A stretch of 64,000 nucleotides of DNA from Trebouxia sp. TZW2008 (taxonomy: Eukaryota > Chlorophyta > Trebouxiophyceae > Trebouxiales > Trebouxiaceae). This document shows positions 22,701 through 32,612 of the stretch, one piece after another. The notes beneath the pieces are model-generated. The model saw only the letters and a program-made list of their open reading frames with translations, was not told the origin of the DNA and did not search any database. The stretch spans positions 1 through 64,000 of the forward strand of contig BDIU01000084.1 in the NCBI GenBank assembly GCA_002118135.1, in the 5' to 3' direction. The translations under genes were made by a program, and so were the position numbers. The stretch's first letter is position 1. Every line of letters starts with the position of its first letter.

Positions 22701-25700
22701 ATTGTCAGGTGCAGAACTGATGAAAAACTTGATGAATGACTGCATGAATGAATGCACGCATGACTGAATGCATGAACGGATGGACGAATGACGGAATAAG
22801 TCAATGCAGTGAATGTGTATAATGTAAGCAGCTTACCTGCAGCATGTAGCGCATGAGCTGAGGGGCAGGGCTCTTCTTCACAGGGGCCACCCCGAGAGCC
22901 CCCCTGACCGCCCTCCTGAAGGCCCTGGCAATGTGGAGCTGATGGGAAGAAGAAGCAGCAGCATAGGCAGGGAAGAAGACTGACAGGCACTGTCGCAACT
23001 TGGTGTTGGCTTGTGTGGCAGGGTCAAATTGTGCCACAAACAACACTGCCAGAGCTCTAGCGATTTCTGCTTCCTGCATAGCTAGCATTGAGTGTCATAC
23101 GGGAACAGCGTGAGGCATGCGTCTTACCCAGTTGCACTCGCACACGCACAGGTGTCAAAGCAATCAATCAATCAATCAAGCAATCAATCAATCAAAGAAT
23201 GATTTCATCAATCAATCAGTCAATCAATCAACATAATTCATGTTCTGCTTGTTTCTTCTTTCCTCTCTGTTCTGTGGTAATTTGGTGCCGTGTGCTTTCA
23301 ATTCTGTCAGCCAGCTGGTGCATCAGCAGGATCAGATGCAGGCTGGGACTCTTATACAAATTCGTGCTGTCAAGGCGCCAAATTGATCCTCAGCAGCTCC
23401 GACACCTGCCTGATACTCTGTTGAGTATCACATGTGCAGCCCTTCAGAGACCAGGTATAAAATGGTTTCTACCACACTAAGGGTTCTTATTCTTTTTCTC
23501 TTGGTAAATATTTTTTACTGTTTTTCTCAAATCAATATCTGTGACAATGCATTTGCAAGGGACAGTGACATGCATGATTTACAGCAGCTGTGATATTTTT
23601 GTGGGCAGCACAAATGCTTGGATTCTAGTTGATCACCTGCAGGCCTTTGCCAGAAGAAGAGGGCCAGTACTGGGCATGCAGCAGCACCTTGGCCACGCCT
23701 TCTGCCAGAACGCTTGCTAGATTCTCTTCTTCATCAGCATCTGCTGTCTTGTGCCTGCAACGAAGGTAATTTCTCAAAAGGTATATACAGCACAGATGGC
23801 CTGTACAAGGTTGAAGAGGTGTGCACAACTGTCAAGCGTGCAAGACAGACCTAGCTCACGCAGCAAACAGCTGCCCACCAGTCATAAGAAGTAGCGCTGA
23901 AAGCCTTTGCTACATGCACCAGCGGCAGGAGTGCAGTCCCGCTGGAGGTTGCAGTCAGAGACATAAACTGCAAGCAACAGGTGCCAAGTTTGATAGTGAC
24001 AGCGGCAGCCAGAAAGGATGGGACACACTTTGACAAGATCTAATGCATGGGACCCCAGAACGTGCTGAAAGCAGCGTGCAATCTGGGCTCAGAGTGGGAT
24101 TAGGCTGCTACACACAGGACAAGATGGTCCCAAGCCCTATGCAACCACCTTTGCTCAATGTGCTGCAACTGCATGCAGCTACAGGCATTTCCTGGAACAC
24201 TTGACCTCACTGGGATGCTCAGACACGAGGAGGCATGTTGTCTGTGCACCCATCAGTTGTAAACATGGACCGTTGGCGCACATGCAGACCCCATCAAATT
24301 CAGGAGATCCATATGCCCTGTACCTTGTAAGAATGGTTGGCAAAGTATCTTATGAATGCATCATCATGGAAGCACAGGGATATCTGCTGTGCAGAAGATG
24401 CAATTCACCTTGCACTGTCTTGCTTGCCTGCTTGCAGTAAGAGCTGCACACTGCAAAATGAGCAGCTCACCTTGCATTGTCTTGCTTGACTGCTTGCAGT
24501 GACAGCTGCAGGGTGTCCAGCAGTAGATCAAACAGCGGCTTGAGCTCTGCTTTCTGTTGTGGGCTGCTGGGAGGTGTGACTTGTAAGTCTCGGACAGCTG
24601 GCTCCCTGTTGAGGTACCACTGGTCACTTGCTTTTGGCCCCCTGCAAAAGCCAAGAGACACAAATGTCTTTCTAATATGTTAGGTACATTTGGTCAGCAG
24701 AGTGAAAAATTCCTGGATGTTGCACAGACATGCAAACACGCAATCCGGCTTTTCAGAAGATGAGACAGGGAGAATAACAGCTGCTGATTTGCCTTGTAGC
24801 ACTGTGCAACTTTACGGCAACAGACAAAAGCGTTGAGGATTCATCTGCAGTACCTCACAATAGCCAAATCACACAACGCTTTTGCAGCAACTACTCTGAT
24901 GGCTGCCTCCTCAGCTGCTGCAGCCCCTTGCAGGGAGGGCTGCCAGACCAGCCCTGCCCTTAGGGCCGCAACCTGCCCTTCTGGTCTTGGGATGCCATCC
25001 AGTAAGCAGTACATTCCAAGAGTACGCATGGCCTCCAACCTGCAGAGTTGATTAAGATTAGATTGAAAGGTGAATTGTGCTGCTCTCCTATTGCGTCTCT
25101 CAAAAGTCTTTGAATGTAAACAGGCAATATAAAGTCGACGACAACAGGCTGCATCAAGTCCATCACACAAACAGTAGGGCAAGCATGTCAAACAAGAAAT
25201 GCAATTGGCATGGTTCTGATTGTTTTGTTTGGCATGAGTCCTGGACGCAGAGGCCTTGCTGAGATTTATGACCTTGAATTGTGTCCCTGATGACATTTGT
25301 GATGTCTACAGCTGCTGCTGCTATGGATGCTTACCACAGAAGGAAAGGCAGTTTCAACCACTAACATGTAGCACGCTTGGGTACACTCACAATCAGCGTG
25401 ATACAAGAACATTCAACGCATAGATAGATCTAACATAAGACATGTAAGTGCACAAGAATTATGTTGACCTAGATGCTGAACATGATTTTAGCGCATGACT
25501 GATCAGTCAGCTTGATGGCTTGTCAGTACATGAATATACCCTGTTGTCAGCGCATGACTGATACCTGACAGCAGCCACAGCATGGCCAAGGCCAGGCATG
25601 ATCAGCAAGGGCCACAGGTCTTCGACACAGCCAAACTGCCCTGCCCCTGCGGTGCGTAACCTAGCTGAAGGCAATTGCTGTAGCAGCAAGCCAACCACCT

Positions 25701-28700
25701 TGAGGCAGTGCACCCAATGCTCGTTCTGGCCTCTGACTGCTGACGCCTGATGAAGAATAGTGTCAAAGCTGCCTGCAGCAGCAACGTGGTCACTCTCAGG
25801 CACCTGCTAACAAAGTTTTGGGCCCTGACCTCTGATGGCGCTGCTTGCAAGTCTTGATCAGGCTGTGCAATAACATATCAAGATATCGAAACACTTAAGC
25901 CTTTGCATTGTCAAGGCGTTCAAAGCTGACGCAATTGTGTGTTGCTGCCTGAGACCATGGCAATAGGCTGGATGATGTACAAAATTACATGCATACATGC
26001 AGACATGAGGTCCTACTGTAGAGATTTGTGTTTCTGTCTAGACATCATGGTTGCCACTGTGAATGTATGACAGAGCTGTGTGCTGACCTGAAGTGTCCAT
26101 TGGCGTATTAGAGTCTGCCTGGCTTGTGCTGGACAGGTTCCATCCATCGAACATGTCCCAAAGCATGCACAGCATGGCGTCTGCCAGCTCAGCATGGGAA
26201 GCGTGCACATGACATGCCAGCTGGACCAAAGCAGCCTCCCACTCCATGCTGTCACTGTTTGACCTGTAGCATCCTGTCTTCAGTCATAAATGCTGTGACT
26301 CTATGATCATTGTCAGCATGGTATGATCACAGACACTATGATCATTGTCAGTATGGTATGGTAACAGCAACACCTCTTTCATGCCATCTAGTCAACAGTC
26401 CAAGCAGTGATGGCCATGCTGTAACATACAGAGGCGTAGTGACATCAACAGGGAGGACTTTTGGCTTATATGCAGCAAGACTTGCCTTGAAGGGTTTTGA
26501 AGAAGATGTCTGACCATGTCAGCGGCAGCTTGCCGGCCTGTGGCATCAGTCATGTCCTGCACAGCGGCAGATTGGAGGTTTATAGATTAGGCTAGCAGTG
26601 CTATTCCACAGGGAGCGCTGACAGCATCAAGGCTGTTCTGAGTATGCAATCAATGCAGCAAATATTACATGTCACGTGAAGCGCTGCATAGCTGTGGCTG
26701 TAGTGTTTTCAGAAGGAGTACTGATGAGTTTGAGGCTGTACAACTACGGTTGTGCTGGTCAGGCAAATGGTGCTGCGGTGAGCTTGCACGGATTAAGCCA
26801 GCAGTATTGCTTACATGAGGCTCCAATGCTGCATAAAGGCAAAGACATAGAGCAACGACATAAAACAAGAGGATAAACGAGAAGACAGGCCAGCAAAACG
26901 ACCAAAGCGTCATTGAAAGGGCAGAAGTTCACAGAAAAAGAATGATGACAGCAATGGTAAATTTACCACGCATGTGGCTGCAAGCTGCAGCAGGTGACAG
27001 GTGGCAAAGCTGTGCTCTTGACCAGCTTGAGCATGTGCAGTCACAAGCTGCATGAACTGTGTGACTGTTGGCGGCATAGCTGCTTCCAGTGCCTGCAGTA
27101 AACCTGACGATCAACAAGATGCAAGGTGGCTCTCAGGAAGCTGTGCAAAGCTCAATTGCTGACTGCAACTTGGACGTGTTGAATGCGCTCTATGACAGCC
27201 GGTAGCACGGCTGCTTTCAGTGCCTACAGCAAACCTGACAGAACGATTGACAAGTAGCAGTGCGCCTCATTAGACAGCAATGTGGTTGCTGAGAAGGGAT
27301 GCACATGTCAAGATAGCAGTAAAGCTACGTGCTCCTGGACAGCTTCAGCATGGGCGATCACCAGCTGCATGGAACTCTATGACTGTTAGTGGCATGGCTG
27401 CTTCCAGTGCCTGCAGCAAACCTGACAAGTTATTAGTAAAAAACAGTGGGCATATCAAGACAGCAGTCATGGTGGATAAGCAGTATGCAAGCTGTAGCAG
27501 CTGACAGGTGAACAAGCTGTGATCTTGATCAGCTTCAGCATGTGCAGTCACAAGCTGCATGAACTGTGTGACTGTTGGAGGCATGGCTGCTTCCAGTGCC
27601 TGCAATGTATAACAAAACGGTCAGCTGATGCAAGGTGGCTGAAGAGCCCATTGTAGAACAAGCATTGCTACACAGTGACACGAACAGGCTAGCTGGCAGA
27701 CTCAAGACAAGCCTGCCTGGCGATATAGGACTTGGGCCACACACACCTAGCACATGTGCTGGAACGTGCAATTGTTACCATTATTACTGTTAGATTGGCT
27801 GGCAGCAAGCAGAATTGATGTCAAGACAAAGGTGGTGCTGGTCAGGACAAAGCTTGGTAGCAGCAGTGGGCGTGAGTGCAGAGTGGGCTTGTTGCATGCA
27901 TTTGCAAAACTATGGAGATTTGACATGCATAGCTGTGAGCCGTGACTTTAGCAAACATTGCTTGTGCACGCTAGTCGTGCATACGTATACAGTAAGCACT
28001 GTAATCAGCACAGGACCTTGAGCATCAGCATATACGCAACATTGACATCAGAACAGCTACAAGGCATGGGAGCTAAGCAATTATGCTGTGATGAGGAGGT
28101 GTTGAAAACCACCAGTGACATTCACACGAGAATTTGCCATGCCTCATGCAATGATAGTGAAAAGCTTGCACTACACGACTGGATTCCTTTACCAGAGATC
28201 GGCATGCTTTGTTTATCACTCAACAACTGGTCTTCATGCAGGTTCCAATCATCATAATCTCACCTTCAGCAGGCCTTCTGCTGTGGCAGCCTCAACAGTT
28301 GCTGGGGCACCTGACAGGGCTACTGCAGTTTGCCCTGACTCCTGCCCTGCCTTGTACAGGTGACAACATATCATCTTCCTGCAGCGATCATCAGAATTGT
28401 GATCTGCTCGCAGACCATGTTGCAGTACGTGCTACGCAGTGATCATTAAGCCACATGGTCACCACTTCAGCCTTTTTCTTGACATGGCTATCAGAGTGTG
28501 GGCTTGTGCCTTTTAGAATCAGGCTCATTTTGGCACCAGGCAGCTTTTATGGTCTGTCATGCAACTCTGTCATGCTGAGCTGATCTGTATTGATGGGCAG
28601 CTCCTTGATGATAGGCATGCAGCAGCTCAGATACACAATGGGCGTTATGTTAGAATGCCCAATTTAGCAGAGCAGGGTTACAGCAGTTTTGGAAGATGGA

Positions 28701-31700
28701 GCGTGAAGCCCTACTGTGATAAGGTTTCAGCAAGCGATAGGGGTACAGCTTGCCAGTGTAATCATGGGGTGACATCATTGTGCTGAGGTTACCAGAGCAG
28801 GGCTTCAGCGGTGCTGAGGGGTGGGCTGTTTGAGCCCCCTCTCAGCCCTTTGTTTCCTTCAGCAGCTTCATGAGCCATCTGTACTGGGTCAATTGCCTGT
28901 GCCTCAATCAGTGCTGCCACTGCCTGTGATGCTACATCTGCACAGACAAACGAAACATGTTTGGTGCCTGGCAATACCTCTGCACAAACGGACCAGGCAA
29001 TTTTGGTATTTGCATGCTTGACAAGTGTAAAGCATTAGCTCTACCCACTGTCAGTAAATATCAGCTGTTTTGCAACAAGGCTGCTTGAACAGCTACTAAG
29101 CCAATGCCTGCTGACTATCGATCAATCAATCAATCAATTACGTTTGTAGTCCGGGTCCAAGACCTGAAGCCACTATCATACATGTCAGTGAAACTTTCTA
29201 GCTATGTTTGAGCCTTGGTAATGCTGAACGTCAAGGAGCTGCAGCAGCTTGATGACTCTTTATCCAAGGCTTCATCAAGCCACATTTGCAACATAAGATG
29301 AGGAAATCAGTGAAGCCTGTTTTGACTTCCATGCTGCTGAGTGTCAAAGAAAGGGTGTGTCAATTTTGCAGCAGATGACATGCAAGTCAGTCGTAGCAGG
29401 TATTTTGGGAAATTTGAACATCAGGGAGGTCTAGCAGCCTCATAACATCTTTGTCACATGCTTCATCCAGCCATGTCTGCAGCAGATTATGCACAAAGGA
29501 GGTAAGGCATGTAATTTGATGGCACTGAGCATCAAGCAGGTCTAGCAGTTTGATAAGATCCTTGTCACACATTTCATTCAGCCATATTTGCAGCAAGTTA
29601 TGTACCGGTGAGGTAAGGCAGGTACCTTGATGGCACTGAAAGCAAGGATTTCTAGCAGTGTGATAACACGCTTTCTCACACACTTCATCCAGCCATGTTT
29701 GCAGCACATTATGCACCGTTGAGGTGAGGCTTGCACCTTGATGGCTCTCTACATCAAGCAGGTCTAGTAGTTTGATAACATCCTTGCCACACGCTTCATC
29801 CAGCCATGTTTGAAGCAGATGAAGGGCACTGCCTTTGACACTCTGCACGCGTTCTCCCAAGCCGTGTTGCAGCAGCTCGGCCCTCTGCTCAACACTACAT
29901 ACACACTGACAACATGTAAAGACAAACAACGCGACAAGCTGATCGTATGCGCTGCCTTGAGATGTGCAGCAAGATGTGCACGTCAGCATGGCATGGGTGT
30001 TGCCATGAATGCCAAAGCTGGGCAGCTATGGATTGTGCCACGAGAATGTTTGATCTGCTCTGCCTGGCACAGATGATGTCCTGCCCATGTCCATGTCTTG
30101 CAAGCAATGCTAAGCAGGAGCTTCTCATTAGACATTTCTGTGTCCCACGCTGCTCACACAGCATGTGGGCAGCATGTGTTTTCATGCAGCAGGGTGCTGA
30201 TACAAACATGCTGTTGAGTCAGTAGCTTGATGCCCAGTTGCCTCTATGCAAGAAGTGGAGCATACTGATATGCAACCTGCTCTCATTTACATGTGCTCTC
30301 ATTTACAGTACCCCATTCAGAGCTGTAGCATAGCAATCCACGCAACTTGCCTGTCTCTGGCATTATCATTGGCAAACTGAAACAGCAATCAATGCAGAAT
30401 GTAAGATTGACGCACCTCAGATAGCTTGCCTCTACCTTTTCAGTCAGCATGATGAAAGCCATCCTGCGCACCTGCATGTGTAGCAATGAAAACCATCAGT
30501 AGCTTTTACGTGCAACAAAAGACTACGCTTTCTTGTCCTGCCACATGCTAAACAGCTCCAGAAATATGTTGCATCACAGTCCTGTCTGTGCGACATGCAT
30601 GTTCAAGCAATGAATCTCATCAGCCCCTAGATGTAATACCAGCTTGAAAACTTCCTTCCTGAAAATGTGATGAACAGCTCCAGACATGTGTCACAGCACA
30701 GTCCTGTCTTTGCAACATGCAATGACTGCAACTGCACTGCCCTGCAGTGTGGTCAAGCGCTTACTACATGCAGGCTGTACGTGACTACATTGCAAACAAA
30801 ACCAGAGCATCAGCAAAGCAGCGAGCTGAAGAGAATGCATTCAACACCCTGCTCTTATGCACAGCAAGTCAAGCAAGCATAGAACAGCATCCTTGCCAAC
30901 ACTGCAATGTGCAAAACTATGTTGTTGAAATGCTCAGAACAGATGCTCTGCATGTTTTGTGAAATGTTTTGCAGGCACACCTCCTCATTGACGTCCCGGG
31001 TGCGCTCAATGATCTCAGCTACCATGGTCTCACAGGCCGGCAAAGCAAAAAGCACTGCTTTTCTGACATCCTGAATGTTTACCAGATCGACATTGTAAGC
31101 CCCTCAAACCTCTGTGTTGACAACATGCTGCTGGTGCAGCTCAACAAAACACTTGTGCAGCAAATAACTGAATCACAGATTTGCATGATTTGACTTGCAC
31201 TTCAAAATGACCGTCCATGCGCATAAAGCAATCCCATAGTTTTTTACATATCCTTGTGAATGACAGCTTGAGGGACACAGCGTGTGCAAAAGAGTTGACT
31301 GTTAACATAGTCGCTCTTCTATTACATGGAGAAACACACCTTGCTCTTGTCTGCAGCAAGTAGCTGCAGGTAGGCCTCCATCACTGGATCATCAGCATAG
31401 TCACCTGCCTGCATCAAGCCATGTTGTCCTTTGCTCTTTGCAAGGTTGAAAGTCTGCCTGCATAATAGTAGCTTGAAGCACCAGGGATGCGCAGAAGCAG
31501 GCTATGAGTGCACTGAGCTAACAGCGCAGCGTCGGTTGATGAGACTTGGGTTGTGGAGGACAGCTTCGGGAACGCTCGAACTTGGGTGTGTCACGCATGC
31601 ACAGGGACTGCTTGCATCATGACATGCAATATCACAATAGACACTTTTTCCATAGGCTGATGGGCTTACATCACCAGGGTCACACAACCGCCGCAGTGCC

Positions 31701-32253
31701 TGCACTGCCTGTGCTCTGACAGCAGGCACTTTGTCCTCAAGCCGCAGCAGCATAGCTTCTTGCATTGTGTCCAGCAGGTCAGAGTCAAGCTCATCTGCCG
31801 TCAGGTGATTGAATATGAGCTGAACAAGCTGGCAGCAGCGTGTGCGGGCGGACTTGTCCCTTGCAGTGACCAGGTCAACTAGCAGCCTCAGCAGCTTTTC
31901 TGCAAAGGTGTCACAGTCAGATTCTCTGTCAAGATCTCTGTATTGGAGGAAGCTGCTGATGAAACGCATGATGCGGTTGCCAGATTGTTCTCCCTGCACA
32001 CGGCCTGCCAAGTCAGAGCTTGGCAATCAATTGCCGTGGTATGAGATCAAAGTGATCATGAAGCTGCCTGTACCAGAGGGATCCTGAGAACGTGCGTGAG
32101 GCAGTTGTAAACTTGCTGCAGGCATTCTTCGCTGTCTTTCTGTTGAATCTTCCACAAATGCTCGGCGCATTTCGTGTGTGCAGCTTGGCTTTTCTGGCAT
32201 AAGTTGAAGATCTGTAACACATCCAACCCTGCCGAAGCTTGTGCTCGGACCAT
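19742..32253 (-). CDS. CAPG: condensin complex subunit 3 (CAP-G), 21 exons, about 1065 residues
   Basis: CAP-G is the HEAT-repeat subunit of condensin that, with SMC2/SMC4, compacts mitotic chromosomes. Exons (minus): 32253-32074, 31993-31675, 31404-31340, 31070-30981, 30471-30416, 29894-29737, 28937-28793, 28378-28264, 27092-26967, 26556-26486, 26263-26088, 25772-25565, 25039-24854, 24641-24471, 23754-23637, 23073-22837, 22552-22488, 21940-21777, 21201-21107, 20911-20600 and 19882-19742. All phases agree and the total is divisible by three. Diagnostic segments are KVPAVRAQAVQALRRL, DDPVMEAYLQLLAADKSK, IIERTRDVNEE, LGMYCLLDG and KLRQCLSVFFPAYA, and the C-terminus is basic then Ser/Asp-rich (ending SSSSESDDNAE), as in the family. 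Exon 17 could start at 22543 instead. Intron 10 begins with GC rather than GT (26485). Ghost copies of exons 6, 9, 14, 18 and 19 lie in introns. Confidence 0.93.
20274..20415 (-). repeat. SINE-like repeat family 1, copy 3
   Basis: It matches the 4816-4960 copy over the core and the triplet tail, in the last intron of CAP-G. Confidence 0.5.
20995..21062 (-). pseudogene. ghost of CAP-G exon 19 (3' half)
   Basis: The minus strand repeats the end of exon 19 (real 21201-21107). It reads LHALAKHLQCLDVIPKQ against the real LAALAKQLENLDATPQQ, and is followed by a GTCAGG donor. The 5' half is missing. Confidence 0.6.
21376..21450. repeat. 11-bp minisatellite
   Basis: About six and a half perfect head-to-tail copies of GAAGGGCAGAG lie in CAP-G intron 18. 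Confidence 0.9.
21480..21745 (-). pseudogene. two ghost copies of CAP-G exon 18, 3' part
   Basis: Segments at about 21480-21600 and 21627-21745 repeat the 3' part of exon 18 (the real exon, 21940-21777, ends in AAIKQLRALVG) with several differences. They lie downstream of the real exon in transcription order. Confidence 0.65.
22085..22190 (-). pseudogene. ghost copy of CAP-G exon 18, 5' part
   Basis: It encodes GLASELVSEVAHFYEQ against the real GLASELVSEVALCTRF, but small deletions beside the acceptor break the splice phase. It lies upstream of the real exon in transcription order. Confidence 0.65.
23161..23232. repeat. CAAT microsatellite
   Basis: Imperfect tetranucleotide repeats of ATCA/CAAT lie in CAP-G intron 15, the same motif as the tails at 29115 and 33712. 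Confidence 0.8.
24395..24440 (-). pseudogene. short ghost of CAP-G exon 14 end
   Basis: About 45 bp repeat the last codons and donor of exon 14, just downstream of it in transcription order. Confidence 0.5.
27195..27605 (-). pseudogene. three ghost copies of CAP-G exon 9
   Basis: The copies start at about 27605, 27422 and 27228 on the minus strand; the real exon is 27092-26967. The first copy is almost intact (ALEAAMPPTVTQFMQLVTAH is identical to the real exon over these 20 residues) but lacks the donor. The second is frameshifted, and the third is only about 30 bp. The functional copy is the last in transcription order. Confidence 0.75.
27711..27790 (+). repeat. SINE-like repeat family 1, copy 4
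   Basis: It carries the core GCCTGGCGATATAGGAC and the CCACACACACCTAGCAC segment with an ATT triplet tail, in CAP-G intron 8. Confidence 0.5.
29115..29175 (-). repeat. retroposon-like fragment with ATTG tail
   Basis: On the minus strand a short unique piece (GGACCCGGACTACAAACG) is followed by an ATTG tetranucleotide tail. A similar arrangement occurs at 33712-33770, suggesting 3' ends of a LINE or SINE family. Confidence 0.35.
29240..29736 (-). pseudogene. four in-line copies of the CAP-G exon 6 end
   Basis: Downstream of exon 6 (29894-29737) the segment LLQTWLDEACGKDVIKLLDL is repeated about every 112 nt: LQTWLDEVCEK, LQIWLNEMCDKDLIKLLDL and LQTWLDEACDKDVMRLLDL, plus a more decayed copy at about 29240-29310. 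The first three copies remain in one open frame with exon 6 to about 29387, so read-through would give a tandem helical repeat. Confidence 0.75.
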
Positions 32254-32612
32254 GTTGAAGCACCAGTGAACTCAGTGATCACGCACAGCCCACTTGGAGT
32301 CTGGGACGCGTCAAATGCCCACTCGCCACGGCGTTTTTAGCGCAGGCTGCAGCTAGGCCGGTTTACTAAGTCCACGTGAGGCTCGTGACTGCTGAAGTCA
32401 TGGCAGCGCAAAGCTTTGCTTTGCTTTGCGCCAGGCCGCTGAAACGACAATGCGCCCCTGAAAAGCTCAGCCTCGGTATCAAACGCGAGATGTCAAACCG
32501 ATCACGCTGAAAGTTTGCCGATTGTCGGCTGTACATGTGTATGTCAGCTTGATCAGGGCCAAAGACATAGCGTTGCGTGGGCTTGGTCAAACGCTGCGTC
32601 TCACATTGGTCG
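32254..32612. promoter_or_regulatory. 359-bp divergent upstream region, CAP-G and allantoinase
   Basis: The start codons face away from each other across this gap, so it must hold both 5' regions. No specific motif is recognised. Confidence 0.4.

Noticed and set aside
31675..31675. CAP-G exon 2 ending at 31670 (GTAAGC donor)
   Set aside because: That donor would leave phase 0, but exon 3 needs phase 1. The GTGATG donor after 31675 joins in phase to GDYADDP.
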